Shown: positions 7,760 to 17,111, numbered from the stretch's first letter. The stretch: DNA of 64,000 bases from CAWBRT01 sp963814745 (GCA_963814745.1 CAWFEA010000003.1:368553-432552), one strand, 5' to 3'. Translations and numbers: made by a program. Notes: generated by a model not told the origin, from the sequence alone.

Positions 7760-9361
7760 CTAGCGCCGCCGCAGCGCCCGCCAGGCGCTGCCGATCGTCA
7801 AGATGCCCATCCACTGCGTCAGCAGCAGGTAGATCCCGCCATAAGGCACCAGCACCACCACGCCCGTGATTACGGGGTGAGTCGCCGGACATATCCGCCA
7901 CAACCCAAGTCCGGCGGCCGCGGCGGCTAAGGCCGCAATCCAAAGCTTGGCAATGCGCGCGACCGAATAAGATACGGGACCGATGCGCTTGGCCAGCGAG
8001 CGGCGCAGCAACGCGAATTCGACCCACCCGGCGATTCCCGCCGAAAGCGTCAGGCCGGCCACTCCCCATCTGCGCTCCAGCCCGAGCAGGGGCGGCAATG
8101 GCAGCGCGCACAGATATCCGAGAACGACCGTGAGCGCCACCCGAACCGTGGCGAACTTCAGCGGGGTGCGGGTGTCGCGCAAGGCATAGAAGGCCGAGGA
8201 ATAGAGCCGTCCGGAAGTCGAGGCCAGCAGTCCGACGCTGGAGCCGGCCAGCACTCCCCAGACGTAGGTCACATCCCTGGCGCCGAAAACTCCCGAGCGA
8301 TACAGGGTCGCGACTACCACATGACCGAGAAACAGGAACGCGGCGGCCGAGGGCACGACGAAGTAGGCGATCTGCTCCAAGCCCTTCGCCAATCGCTCGC
8401 GCAGAGCGGCCGAGATTTCGTCGGCAGTGCCCAATGCGCTCGACATGGCGGGCAACTCGGCAGCCGAGACGGACATGCCGAACAAGCTCACCGGCAAGGT
8501 GTAGATCGTCTGGGCGTAGGAGAGCGCCGCGACCGCCCCGGTCGGCAGGAAGCTAGCGAGCAGGGCATCGATGTAGGCGCTGATCTGCACCACGCCACGC
8601 GAGACAAACACCGGGCCGAAGTTGGCGAGCACCGTGCGCACGTGTTCGCGCTGTGCCCCCAGCCGCAGGCGCAACGGCCACAGGAAGTGAAATACGGTGG
8701 GCAACTGCACCGCGAACTGTAAGCCGCTACCCACCACCGAGGCCCAGGCGAGAATCTCGGCCAGACGGGAAGAAGAAACATGCCCGCCGCGCCAGGCCAA
8801 GGCGGCGATCAAAGTAAAGTTCCAGATTACCGGTGCGGTGTAGGAAAGGAAAAAGCGGCGGTGGCTGTTGAGAATTCCCAGGCACCAGGCGCTGAACACC
8901 AGCAGGCCCGCGCCGGGAAAGAGGATGCGCACCAGGCGGATGGTGAGCTCGCGCTTTTCCCCATGAAAGCCCGGGGCGATGGCGTCGATCAGCCACGGCG
9001 TGGCAAAAATGCCAAGCGCCACCAGCACCGTCGTCGCCAGGAACAGCAGGGCGAAGATGGCCTCGGCCAGCTTTCCCGCCTGTTCGTCTTCCCGCTCCGC
9101 CCGCAGCCGCGCATAAACGGGGATGAATGAGGCCGACAGCACCCCTTCGCCGAACAGGTTCTGCAGGAAATTAGGAATGCGGAAAGCGGCGCGAAAGGCG
9201 TCGGCGGCATCCGAGTTGCCAAAAAAATGGGCAAAAACACGGTCGCGGATCAAGCCGGCGACGCGACTGAGAAGAATGCCCGTCGCCACCATCGCGGCGG
9301 CTGCTTTGCCGCGACCGGCGACACTGCCGCGCGCCTGATTTGTCTCTACGGGGGATGCCAT
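7760..9361 (-). CDS. murJ: Lipid II flippase MurJ (MviN family)
   Basis: A 533-residue multi-pass membrane protein of the MOP superfamily. The N-terminus has the family pattern: GILLSRVAGLIRDRVFAHFFG, then DAFRAAFRIPNFLQNLFGEG and SASFIPVYARL. About 14 hydrophobic segments follow, as expected. MurJ flips the peptidoglycan precursor lipid II across the inner membrane. Length matches the family. It runs convergent to the small gene at 7503 and is divergent from ppa across ~220 bp. Confidence 0.96.
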   Translation of the reverse strand: MASPVETNQARGSVAGRGKAAAAMVATGILLSRVAGLIRDRVFAHFFGNSDAADAFRAAFRIPNFLQNLFGEGVLSASFIPVYARLRAEREDEQAGKLAEAIFALLFLATTVLVALGIFATPWLIDAIAPGFHGEKRELTIRLVRILFPGAGLLVFSAWCLGILNSHRRFFLSYTAPVIWNFTLIAALAWRGGHVSSSRLAEILAWASVVGSGLQFAVQLPTVFHFLWPLRLRLGAQREHVRTVLANFGPVFVSRGVVQISAYIDALLASFLPTGAVAALSYAQTIYTLPVSLFGMSVSAAELPAMSSALGTADEISAALRERLAKGLEQIAYFVVPSAAAFLFLGHVVVATLYRSGVFGARDVTYVWGVLAGSSVGLLASTSGRLYSSAFYALRDTRTPLKFATVRVALTVVLGYLCALPLPPLLGLERRWGVAGLTLSAGIAGWVEFALLRRSLAKRIGPVSYSVARIAKLWIAALAAAAAGLGLWRICPATHPVITGVVVLVPYGGIYLLLTQWMGILTIGSAWRALRRR

Positions 9362-9581
9362 TGACTACCGGATCACCCTCAGTTTGATTGCCATACTTCT
9401 GCTGTAACAACCCGGCACCGATGACTGCGTTCCTCCCCAGGCCCGCCGGAAGATGATCATCGGCAATCACATTTTCCTTTCAGGATTCTACACGCTCGGC
9501 TGCCCGGGCGCGGAGATCGGAGCGTCCAGCTCCGATTCCGAGCCGGAATCCAGCATCTAACGATTTGGGAGACTTGGCTCG

Positions 9582-10133
9582 ATGATTCATCCCTGGCACG
9601 ACATCACCCCCGGCGAACTTCTTCCCGCCGAATTCCTCAGCGTGATCGAGATCCCCTCCGGCTCCAGCGTGAAATACGAGTTGGACAAGCAGAGCGGGCT
9701 CATTCGCCTGGACCGCGTTCTCTACTCGGCGGCTTACTACCCCGCCAACTACGGATTCATTCCGCAGACTCTGGCGGAAGACGACGACCCGCTCGACGTG
9801 CTGGTTTTTTGCCAGGAGCCGGTCGTACCCCTCACCCTGATCGAGGCGCGCACCATCGGCCTCATGACCATGCTCGACTCCGGCAAGAAAGATCACAAGA
9901 TCATCGCCGTCGCCACCAAAGACCCGGAGTTCAACAGCTACCGGGAATTCAGCGAGATGCCCGCCCACCGCTTGGCCATGCTGCGGCGCTTCTTCCAGGA
10001 TTACAAGCAACTGGAGGGCAAGAAGGTGGAGGTCGATGAACTGCAGCCCGCCGCCGTGGCGCATCCGATCATCGAAGACGCACTCGAGCGCTACAGCGCG
10101 CAGCGCCGCAAGGGATTCTACAAGGGACACTGA
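9582..10133 (+). CDS. ppa: Inorganic pyrophosphatase (family I)
   Basis: A 183-residue soluble pyrophosphatase that hydrolyses PPi to phosphate in the cytoplasm and pulls biosynthetic reactions forward. The family signature D-D-D-P-L-D (Asp67-Asp72 in EDDDPLDVLVF) binds Mg2+. The substrate-pocket segments SVKYELDKQSGL and DRVLYSAAYYPANYGFIP are present, as is a C-terminal KGFYKGH. Length is typical. It is convergent with mscL, with a GC-rich hairpin between them. Confidence 0.96.
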   Translation: MIHPWHDITPGELLPAEFLSVIEIPSGSSVKYELDKQSGLIRLDRVLYSAAYYPANYGFIPQTLAEDDDPLDVLVFCQEPVVPLTLIEARTIGLMTMLDSGKKDHKIIAVATKDPEFNSYREFSEMPAHRLAMLRRFFQDYKQLEGKKVEVDELQPAAVAHPIIEDALERYSAQRRKGFYKGH

Positions 10134-10135
10134 AA

Positions 10136-10168
10136 GGCCGCGCCGCCGATCCATCGGATAACGCGGCC
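10136..10168. terminator. Hairpin between convergent ppa and mscL
   Basis: GGCCGCG (10136-10142) pairs with CGCGGCC (10162-10168), with an inner CCGAT/ATCGG pairing. It lies between the stops of two convergent genes, as a bidirectional terminator would, but has no T-tract, so the call is tentative. Confidence 0.45.
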
Positions 10169-10177
10169 GGGTGTGGG

Positions 10178-10594
10178 CTACGCCACGGCTTGGCGCGACA
10201 GCTCCGAGGTGCAGTGAGCGCAGCGCTTGGCGTCGATGGGTATCTCCATCATGCACTCGGGACACTTCTTCGTCGTGGGATCGGCCGGCGGTTCGCGGCG
10301 CGCGCGGCTAACCAGGTGGTTGACCGGAACCACTACGAAGAAGTAAACCGCCGCACTGACCAGCAGAAAGGCAATCAGGGCGTTGAGAAATTCGCCGTAG
10401 GCGAATTTGGCCCCGTTCACGACGAAGAAAAAAGCCGAAAAATCCGGCTTGCCGGCAATCGCGGCAATCAGGGGCGTTAGCAGGTTCTTGACGAACGCCG
10501 CCACCACCGCGCCAAACGCCGCGCCTACGACCACGCCGACGGCAAGATCAACCACGTTGCCGCGAAGCAGGAACTGGCGGAAACCTTTTAGCAT
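10178..10594 (-). CDS. mscL: Large-conductance mechanosensitive channel with C-terminal zinc ribbon
   Basis: A 138-residue MscL starting at the ATG at 10594 (MLKGFRQFLLRGNVVDLAVG). TM1 is the Gly/Ala/Val-rich stretch at ~15-45 and TM2 is ~70-95. The channel opens under membrane tension to release solutes on osmotic downshock. In place of the usual C-terminal helical bundle there is a Cys4 zinc ribbon (Cys111-x2-Cys114 ... Cys125-x2-Cys128). I recall this fusion from some environmental lineages, but it is not the E. coli form. An earlier in-frame ATG (10639) would add 15 unlikely residues. Confidence 0.94.
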   Translation of the reverse strand: MLKGFRQFLLRGNVVDLAVGVVVGAAFGAVVAAFVKNLLTPLIAAIAGKPDFSAFFFVVNGAKFAYGEFLNALIAFLLVSAAVYFFVVVPVNHLVSRARREPPADPTTKKCPECMMEIPIDAKRCAHCTSELSRQAVA

Positions 10595-10687
10595 GTTGTA
10601 TGTCTCCCGAAAAGAAGCAGTACTCGGCGAAGGAGGCAAGCCCCCGCCTCAGATTTAGATGATAATCCTGCTGCAAAGGATTGTGCT

Positions 10688-11335
10688 TTACTCTCCTTCG
10701 ATGACCGCCTTCTCGGTCGTAATTTCCGGCACCTTCTTCCCAGCGAAAAAGTCTTTCACCAAAGCCAGAAGCTGCTCTTGTGACCTCGGATTAGGCTGTA
10801 GTTTCGCGGCCCAAGTGCGCCCAGGATGCAGAGTATCCCAGGAAGAACGCTGCTGTTGCAGTCGTCCCTTGCCCGGATCGTGATTACCGAAACCGTCGAT
10901 GAGCTTGTTCCAAACTGGCCGAAAAACCTCAATCAAAACCGACTCAGCCAGAGGAATCCAAATATCGTCCGTGACCAGGTAGCGACAGAAAAAATCGGCC
11001 ACGTCGAGATTATCGGCGGCCGAAATTGACTCCGCGTGCTCTCGCAGCCTGCCGTACAGAACGGTCCCAGGGTCGGTGTCCAAGCCGAAACCACCCTTCC
11101 TGGCTCCTGCTGGAACCGCCTTACCAACGTAAATGGGTGTTGTTGCCTGCTTCGGGGTGGGACCCGCGATTGGACGATATACGGCAAAGACGCCGGAATA
11201 ATAGATAGCGTAAATACCGGCGCCCTTGAAGTTCGTCAGGTCAGTCAAGCGAACCACGGGACGTGCTAGCAGAGCCTTAGCGACACTATCCCCGAGATTC
11301 CGCTTGTCGAGTGGATTAAAAGACTTGTCAGCCAT
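10688..11335 (-). CDS. Eco29kI-like type II restriction endonuclease (GIY-YIG)
   Basis: A 215-residue GIY-YIG nuclease. GIYAIYY carries Tyr42 and IYVGK carries Tyr69 (spacing 27). Then come Arg96 and His100 in YGRLREH, a Glu at 131 (LAESVLIEVF) and Asn143. The set and spacing match the GIY-YIG active site of Eco29kI-type enzymes as I remember them. That family cuts CCGCGG; specificity here is inferred. The gene starts 9 bp after the methyltransferase stop, so the pair is a classic type II system protecting against incoming DNA. Confidence 0.88.
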   Translation of the reverse strand: MADKSFNPLDKRNLGDSVAKALLARPVVRLTDLTNFKGAGIYAIYYSGVFAVYRPIAGPTPKQATTPIYVGKAVPAGARKGGFGLDTDPGTVLYGRLREHAESISAADNLDVADFFCRYLVTDDIWIPLAESVLIEVFRPVWNKLIDGFGNHDPGKGRLQQQRSSWDTLHPGRTWAAKLQPNPRSQEQLLALVKDFFAGKKVPEITTEKAVIEGE

Positions 11336-11344
11336 TGGCCAACT

Positions 11345-12589
11345 TTATCTCACTTCAGCCGTCTCCAGGGTAGTTCGCAACTTGAGTCCTATCGCTCGCG
11401 CTAGTTCCACCGGCACCGCATTGCCGAGTTGGCGCATGCTCTCCGTCCACGAACCAGGAAAGATGTATGCGTCGGGAAAGCTCTGCAACCGCGCACTTTC
11501 GCGTATCGTGAAGTATCGCACCCCTCTTGCATGGGCCAGCATGTTTTCCCCGCCCGGTACACCGTGGTCGCCAGCCTTCAATGTTTTTGCAGGCATGTCC
11601 AGAGAACTTCCGGTATGCCCCGGATATATGCGTGCACCAGGGATTTGGAAATGGGTCATTCCCGGCTCTGCTGTCGTTCTTTCCGGTGACGGTTCCGGAA
11701 GATCGCGCAGAGCATCGCGAACCGTACGCCATGGCTTGCGCCATTGAGTCAAGAAGGAATCCCTTAGTCGATCTATTCGGGTCCGAACGGCTGGACTCAG
11801 TGGTGGTCGCTTGCGAGCCGGAACCTCGTGACGTTCCCAATACTCACCAGTGCCAAATTGTTGCCATAGAAGCGCCTCGTCCGAATGCGAGGGGCCGGGG
11901 AATGAGAACCCCACGCCTAGATCGCTTCTGATCGCCACAAAAAACACCCTCTCTCGTCGCTGCGGAACTCCGAAATCAGCTGCATTCAAAACGTCGTGGA
12001 CGACCTTGTAGTGCAAGCCGTCAGGTTTTCCCCGAGTGTGGTAGCGCTCGAGCCGGCAAAGGTGATCAAGCCAGTCCTCACCCTCCCGAACTTCCAAGTC
12101 TGGATAGGTCAGCATCAGCTCGATATAGGAAAAGTACTTCAGAAAAGCGGGGCGCGTCAGTCCTCTAACATTTTCCACGAGAACAGCGCGAGGCTTAAGT
12201 TCTCGGACGGCGCGGACCATCTCCGGGAACATGTTGCGCCGATCTCTATCGCCGAGATGTTTACCGCCGATTGAGAATGGTTGACACGGAACGCCTCCCG
12301 CCAAAAGATCAATCGACCCGCGAACACAAGAGTAGTCGAATCCCCTGACATCGGCCTCGAATACGGGCCATTTGGCGATGCCGAGTTCCGCCTGAGATTG
12401 ATTTCCGCGAATTGTTTCGCAGGCATGCCGGTCCCACTCAAGCACAGCTTGGTGTTCAAAGCCGGAATAGTGCAACCCGAGAGCAAGCCCACCCGCCCCA
12501 GCGAAAAGTTCAACACTCGCTAGCGTTTGCTCAGGAAATGCTTCAGCTTGTTTTTGAGTCGAGCTGCGTTCTCTGTTTCGCACTCCCAA
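11345..12589 (-). CDS. DNA (cytosine-5-)methyltransferase
   Basis: A ~414-residue C5-methyltransferase. Motif I is VELFAGAGGLALGLH, motif IV is GGVPCQPFS (nucleophile Cys ~102), motif VI is LVENVRG (Glu ~139), motif VIII is PQRRERVFFVAIR, and motif X is RQLGNAVPVELARAIG. The variable target-recognition region lies between VIII and IX. It would methylate the site cut by the neighbouring Eco29kI-like nuclease. The start is uncertain: the frame opens with TTG at 12589, with GTG at 12583 as alternative, and either overlaps the end of vsr by about 70 bp. Confidence 0.93.
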   Translation of the reverse strand: MGVRNRERSSTQKQAEAFPEQTLASVELFAGAGGLALGLHYSGFEHQAVLEWDRHACETIRGNQSQAELGIAKWPVFEADVRGFDYSCVRGSIDLLAGGVPCQPFSIGGKHLGDRDRRNMFPEMVRAVRELKPRAVLVENVRGLTRPAFLKYFSYIELMLTYPDLEVREGEDWLDHLCRLERYHTRGKPDGLHYKVVHDVLNAADFGVPQRRERVFFVAIRSDLGVGFSFPGPSHSDEALLWQQFGTGEYWERHEVPARKRPPLSPAVRTRIDRLRDSFLTQWRKPWRTVRDALRDLPEPSPERTTAEPGMTHFQIPGARIYPGHTGSSLDMPAKTLKAGDHGVPGGENMLAHARGVRYFTIRESARLQSFPDAYIFPGSWTESMRQLGNAVPVELARAIGLKLRTTLETAEVR

Positions 12590-12930
12590 ATTATGCCCAC
12601 TTGCCAGCCTGATTTCCGCAACAATCTTTTATTTTCTTTATCCCTGAGAAAATTCCGTTCCAGTTTTGGGACCCAGAATTCAAGCCGGGACTTTGGAGTT
12701 CGGTTGCGGGGACATCCCGGATGCCTGTGCCAGAAACAACCGTGAACGAACAGCACCTTGCGAAGCCTGCTGAATACAAGATCAGGCTTCCCGGGCAAGG
12801 AAGCCTGATGCAATCTGTAACGAAATCCCAATTGAAACGCCGTTTTCCGAACTCTCAGTTCCGGCTTTGTGTCCTTGCACCGGACGAGCGACATACGCTT
12901 ACTGCGTTCTCGTTTACTGAGGCTATCCAC
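12520..12930 (-). CDS. vsr: Very short patch repair endonuclease
   Basis: A 136-residue Vsr endonuclease that nicks beside T:G mismatches arising from deamination of 5-methylcytosine. Diagnostic segments: RSKRMSLVRCKDTKPEL, FRYRLH, PGKPDLVF with the catalytic Asp50, and LFVHGCFWHRHPGC, which supplies the zinc and mismatch-binding residues. It is normally paired with a C5-methyltransferase, as here. It starts only 8 bp after the dnaN stop on the same strand, so the whole repair/methylation/restriction set may be transcribed with dnaN. Confidence 0.95.
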   Translation of the reverse strand: MDSLSKRERSKRMSLVRCKDTKPELRVRKTAFQLGFRYRLHQASLPGKPDLVFSRLRKVLFVHGCFWHRHPGCPRNRTPKSRLEFWVPKLERNFLRDKENKRLLRKSGWQVGIIWECETENAARLKNKLKHFLSKR

Positions 12931-12938
12931 GCCATTCC

Positions 12939-14053
12939 TCAGATCCTCATCGGCATAACCACGTAGCGATACTTGAACTCGGCATCGGGAATATCCGGGC
13001 GGAGCTGGCCGGCCGACTGCGCGTCCTTGAACTCTATGCGTACCTGGTCGGCGTCGGCATTCTTAAAGAAGTCGAGCAAGTACTGCGAGTTAAAGCCGAT
13101 GGTCATCGCCTCGGCCGAGTAGGCGATCTCAATCGAATCTTCCGATTCGCCGGTTTCGGTCGAAGACGAGGAGATTTTCAGCTCATTCTTCTCCAGCCGC
13201 AGGCGGATGGCGCCGGAGCGCTCGTCGGCAAACTGCGCCACGCGCGGATCGCCGCCGTGATTTCGCCGGTAGACAGCGCCACGGAGCGGGTATTTTCCTT
13301 GGGCAGCACCGCCTCGTAGTTGGGGAATTGTCCGGTGAGCTGGCGCGAAGTGAGCAGACGGTTCCCGAGGCGGAAGAACAACGTGGTTTCGTCCTTGGCG
13401 AACTCGACGAATTCGCTTTCCCCGGCAGCCAGCAGCGAGAGCAGCTCAGCCATGGCCTTTTTCGGCACCAGCGTCTTCAGCTCGCCGGAGACCTCGAGCG
13501 GGGTGTTGGTGCGCTCGATATGGGCGAGCCGGTGGCCATCGGTGGCCACCATGACGATCGACTCCGGTTTCAGCAGCAGTAGCGCGCCGTTCAGGGTGTA
13601 GCGCGATTCCTCGTTGGAAATCGCGAAGATGGTCTTGGCGATCATCTGCCGCAGCACGTCGCCCGGTATCTTGACCACGCCAGCCGTGGGGAACGCGGGG
13701 AGACTGGGGAAGTTCGACCGGGCCATGCCGACCATCTTGGTAATGGAGCGGCCGGAGCGGATATTGACCCAGTGGTTTTCCAGCAGTTTGATGGCGATGT
13801 CGCCCTCGGGCAGCAGCTTGACGTAATCGTAAAGCTTGCGCGCCGGGATGGTGCACGACCCCTCTTTCTTGGTCTGCGCCGGGCACGCCGTACGCAGGCT
13901 CAAATCGAGGTCGGTTGCGGTAATCGAAAGCTTGTCGGCGGCAGCCTCAAAGAGAAAGTTGGAGAGGATCGGGATGGTCGTCTTACGCTCCACCACGCCC
14001 TGGGTAGCGGTCAGCTCTTTGAGCAGGTCAGACTTGCTAACTACGATCTCCAT
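12939..14053 (-). CDS. dnaN: DNA polymerase III beta subunit (sliding clamp), frame-broken
   Basis: The ring clamp that tethers the replicative polymerase to DNA. The start is the ATG at 14053 (MEIVVSKSDLLKELTATQGVVERKTTIPIL), not the upstream ATG at 14086. The three clamp domains are recognisable, ending in the typical YVVMPMRI. The reading frame is broken near 13241-13250: after GEITAAIR the protein should continue RVAQFADERSGAIRL, which is encoded one frame over, consistent with loss of one C in a CGC-rich run. Since dnaN is essential, a sequencing or assembly indel is the likelier explanation. It follows dnaA on the same strand, the conserved order, but recF/gyrB do not follow. Confidence 0.93.
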
Positions 14054-14410
14054 TGCGGTTCCTTGCGCCATGCCTACGTCTGCCATAGTTGCACCTTAGA
14101 GAGCACCACTCAAGTTGCTTTGACTTATATCAAAAAAAAAACACCCAACGCCAGCACGAACCGCGGCCGGACGGAAAAACCCGTATCCAGGGGGATAACC
14201 CACGGGCGCGGCCGGACTCGGATCAAGCTCCGACAACCGCACCTTCCCGCCGATTCGGCCGCCGTGCACCAGCTTACACCCTGAGAGGCGCACAATCGAG
14301 GCCGGTTCCGGGGCGACCCTGGATCGGGTTCGCGGAAGCTGTGTCCGGTAAGGCAGCCGGGCGCTTAGCCCGACGATGATGGCGCCGGATACACTGACTC
14401 TGAATCTGCT
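14054..14410. other. dnaA-dnaN intergenic region
   Basis: About 357 bp without a gene. It holds an A-tract at about 14131-14140 upstream of dnaN and otherwise GC-rich sequence. I found no canonical DnaA box (TTATCCACA). No clear terminator was identified. Confidence 0.4.
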
Positions 14411-15790
14411 CTAGTTGCTCAATGTCTCGGTCAGCTTGTTGAGCGTACGATTTAAATCCTTGTCGGCCTGCCGCTGCTTCTCGATCTTGTCGATGGAGTG
14501 GAGGACAGTGGTGTGGTGCTTGCCTCCGAACTGGCGGCCGATTTCCGGCAGCGAAGCTTCGGTCAAATGCTTGGCCAGGTACATGGCAATCTGCCGCGGA
14601 AAGACGATCTGACGCGAGTTGTTCTTCGCCTTGATCTCCGGCAGGCGAAGCCCGAACTGCTCCGCCACCGCCTTCTGAATAGCCTCGATCGTGATCTTGC
14701 GCGACTGCTGGTCGATAATGTTCCTGAGCACCTGCTGGGCGGTGACCAGGTTGATGGCGACGCCGGTGAGCGAGGCATAAGCCACCAGCCGGATGAGCGC
14801 CCCTTCCAGCTCGCGCACGTTGCTGCGGATGTTTTGCGCAATGTAAACCGCGACATCGGCGGGCAGTTGCACGTGCTCGCGCTCCGCCTTCTTCTGCAGG
14901 ATCGCGATCTTGGTCTCCAGGTCGGGAGGTTGGATGTCGGCGATCAGCCCCCATTCGAAGCGGCTGCGCAACCTGTCCTCAATTTCGGCCAGCTCCTTGG
15001 GCGGGCGATCGCTGGCGATCACGATCTGTTTGGTCGATTCGTGAAGCGCGTTGAAGGTGTGAAAAAACTCTTCCTGCGTGCGCTCCTTGCCGGTGAGGAA
15101 CTGGATGTCGTCGATCAGCAGCACGTCGACGTTGCGGAAGCGCTCGCGGAAGCCGATCATGCGGTCATACTTGATGCTGTTGATCAGTTCGTTGGTGAAC
15201 TTCTCGCTGGAAACGTAGCAGATCGAAAGCTCGGGGCTGTGCCGCTTCACCTCATGCCCGATGGCCTGCATGAGGTGAGTTTTACCCATGCCCACTCCGC
15301 CGTAAAGAAACAGCGGATTGTAGGCTTTGGACGGACGCGCGGCAACCGCCTGGGCGGCAGCGTGCGCAAACTGATTGCCGCTGCCGGAGACGAAGGCGTC
15401 GAACGTATAGCGCTGGTTGAGTTGCGCGGCGCTGTCGAAATCGAAGCGTCCCTGTTGCGGGACCGGGGCGGCCGGCGGGACGGTAAAGCCACCGTTATGG
15501 CGGATCGCGGTGGCTGCCGCCGGAGACTCTTCGGCGGCGGTAACGAACTCGACATCCTTAACCTCGAACTCCAGATTCTCGATCGCCTCACGGATCAGAT
15601 CGGCATAGCGTTCGCCCATCTCCCGAAATTCGGGCGCGGGCACACGCACAAACAGAGTCGCGCCGCTGGTGTGACTGTAGCGCAAGGGCTTGAGCCAGGT
15701 GTCGTAGGAATGGCGATTCACCTTTTTCTCAAGCGCATCAAGAATACGAGACCATGGATTCGGCGAAGTGGCGGCAAGCGATGCAGACAT
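14411..15790 (-). CDS. dnaA: Chromosomal replication initiator DnaA
   Basis: A 459-residue initiator ATPase that binds oriC and melts the origin. The start is the ATG at 15790 (MSASLAATSPNPW). Domain I (~5-90, WSRILDALEKKVNRHSYDTWLKPL) is followed by a variable linker, AAA+ domain III with Walker A (GGVGMGKTH), Walker B (VLLIDDIQFL) and sensor segments, and domain IV with the signature GGKHHTTVLHSIDKIE that contacts DnaA boxes. It is divergent from rpmH, the common layout at bacterial origins. Confidence 0.97.
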   Translation of the reverse strand: MSASLAATSPNPWSRILDALEKKVNRHSYDTWLKPLRYSHTSGATLFVRVPAPEFREMGERYADLIREAIENLEFEVKDVEFVTAAEESPAAATAIRHNGGFTVPPAAPVPQQGRFDFDSAAQLNQRYTFDAFVSGSGNQFAHAAAQAVAARPSKAYNPLFLYGGVGMGKTHLMQAIGHEVKRHSPELSICYVSSEKFTNELINSIKYDRMIGFRERFRNVDVLLIDDIQFLTGKERTQEEFFHTFNALHESTKQIVIASDRPPKELAEIEDRLRSRFEWGLIADIQPPDLETKIAILQKKAEREHVQLPADVAVYIAQNIRSNVRELEGALIRLVAYASLTGVAINLVTAQQVLRNIIDQQSRKITIEAIQKAVAEQFGLRLPEIKAKNNSRQIVFPRQIAMYLAKHLTEASLPEIGRQFGGKHHTTVLHSIDKIEKQRQADKDLNRTLNKLTETLSN

Positions 15791-16323
15791 GATCAACCAG
15801 AGAGCCGGGGAACACACGGCTGGAAGCGATTTCTTAATCTGTCACGCAAGAACCCGGCGAACCCAATCTGCTGACCGATAAGCAAAGCACCTATCGAGCA
15901 CCGAAGGCTTCACCGAATATATTCTGTGACTAGTGCTGCATACTAGCACGTTCGAAGTGAATTGAGCAGCTTTCTCTGCTCCATTCGAAGACGATTTTTT
16001 TTCTGGATTTACGCGGCTGCGAAAGTTGCCGCGAATGTGGTGCAGAAACTCATCTTGCGCCAAACGTGCGCGCCCGTCGGCTGATCGACGACTGGGTTTC
16101 AACCCATGCGCCAACATGGAGTTGCCGTTCAGGAGTGTTCGTGGCTCGCGATTTTTGCCAGGGTCGTGGTGCAAACGGTGACGCTGCCTCGTCCCATATG
16201 CCACCAGTCGTCGTCAAACCTCCGGCGAGGCCGGGGCGCCGCCGGTTTGCGACCCTCTGTCATCTCGTTTATACTTTTGGTTTGCTCATTATTTTTTTAC
16301 CTAGTTAGGAGCGCAGTTTTTCA
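15791..16323. other. dnaA-rpmH intergenic region, candidate origin of replication
   Basis: 533 bp between divergent dnaA and rpmH, the usual neighbourhood of oriC. An inverted repeat at 15951-15989 (TTCGAA ... GAGCAG-loop-CTGCTC ... TTCGAA) is followed by eight T (15995-16002). A second AT-rich stretch with seven T lies at ~16289-16300, next to rpmH. No consensus DnaA boxes were found, so the origin assignment rests on context alone. A purine-rich ribosome-binding site (TTAGGAG) precedes rpmH. Confidence 0.4.
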
Positions 16324-16479
16324 ATGCCGAAGCGCACATTCCAGCCCAATCGTCGCCACCGCTCGAAGACGCACGGATTCCGCACCCGTATGAAGACCAA
16401 AGGTGGACAAGCCGTGCTCTCGCGCCGCCGCGCCAAGGGACGCAAGCAGGTTTCCGTGAAGCCTGGGTATCGTGAGTAG
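16324..16479 (+). CDS. rpmH: 50S ribosomal protein L34
   Basis: A 51-residue, strongly basic ribosomal protein (MPKRTFQPNRRHRSKTHGFR ... VSVKPGYRE). It matches L34, including the invariant KRTFQPN start and the R-x-R-M-x-T-x-x-G-x-x-V-L-x-R-R-R core. TTAGGAG lies just upstream. It leads the rpmH-rnpA-yidD-yidC-jag-mnmE block on the plus strand. Confidence 0.97.
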   Translation: MPKRTFQPNRRHRSKTHGFRTRMKTKGGQAVLSRRRAKGRKQVSVKPGYRE

Positions 16480-16630
16480 ATTGTTTTCTGTTTCCGGTCG
16501 TGGGGTGAAGCGCGGAGCCGGTTGCGAAGCGGGCAATGCGGTCGCCTTGAGGATATCTGGAAGGCTGTCTGAGTTGAACTGGATTTCCGCATCGGAACGC
16601 GGTGGGTGCATTTGCCGAACCGGATCCGTC

Positions 16631-17101
16631 GTGAGTGACACTCCGAAAGGCGTTTTCCCGAAATCGGCCCATCTGCTCAAACGCGCGGACTTTCGCCGCG
16701 TCTATGAGAACGGAAAGCGGCATTTCTCAGGAAATATGACGGTGTTTTATTGCCATCGCACCAACCTTATGCCGGGGGATGTTGGCGCCATCGGGCCGGG
16801 GTTGCCGGCCGAGGTCACGGGGACTCGCATCGGCTTTACGGTTCCGCGCGCCCTGGGCAATGCGGTGAAGCGTAACCGCATTCGCCGGCGCACCCGGGAA
16901 GCGGTGCGCCATCACTACAGTTTGTTGGCCGGCGGGGCCGTGGACGTGGTGATCAATCCCAGGAAGTCCGTGCTGAAGGCCGACTTCAGGGTGTTGTCAG
17001 AGGAAATAGCGCGCGCGTTTACGATCATTGGGCAGACGCGGCCGGACTGTAAGCAGGGCGGATTCGATTCACGAAGAAGTAAGAATTCGCGTCTAAAGTA
17101 A
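16631..17101 (+). CDS. rnpA: Ribonuclease P protein component
   Basis: A ~156-residue basic protein subunit of RNase P, which matures the 5' ends of tRNAs with the catalytic RNA rnpB. Core segments are LLKRADFRRVYENGKR and RIGFTVPRALGNAVKRNRIRRRTREAVR (the RNR signature). A GTG at 16631 (VSDTPKGVFPKSAHLLKR) is the probable start; the frame is open further upstream to 16472 but that sequence is not conserved in type. It follows rpmH, as in most bacteria. Confidence 0.94.
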   Translation: MSDTPKGVFPKSAHLLKRADFRRVYENGKRHFSGNMTVFYCHRTNLMPGDVGAIGPGLPAEVTGTRIGFTVPRALGNAVKRNRIRRRTREAVRHHYSLLAGGAVDVVINPRKSVLKADFRVLSEEIARAFTIIGQTRPDCKQGGFDSRRSKNSRLK

Positions 17102-17111
17102 GAGCAGACAC

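Noticed and set aside
14498..15874. A 458-codon plus-strand open frame
   Set aside because: It is antisense to dnaA, which has complete AAA+ and DnaA-box-binding motifs.
15791..16323. Confident oriC call
   Set aside because: Context is right, but no consensus DnaA boxes could be found by eye, so only a low-confidence region is listed.
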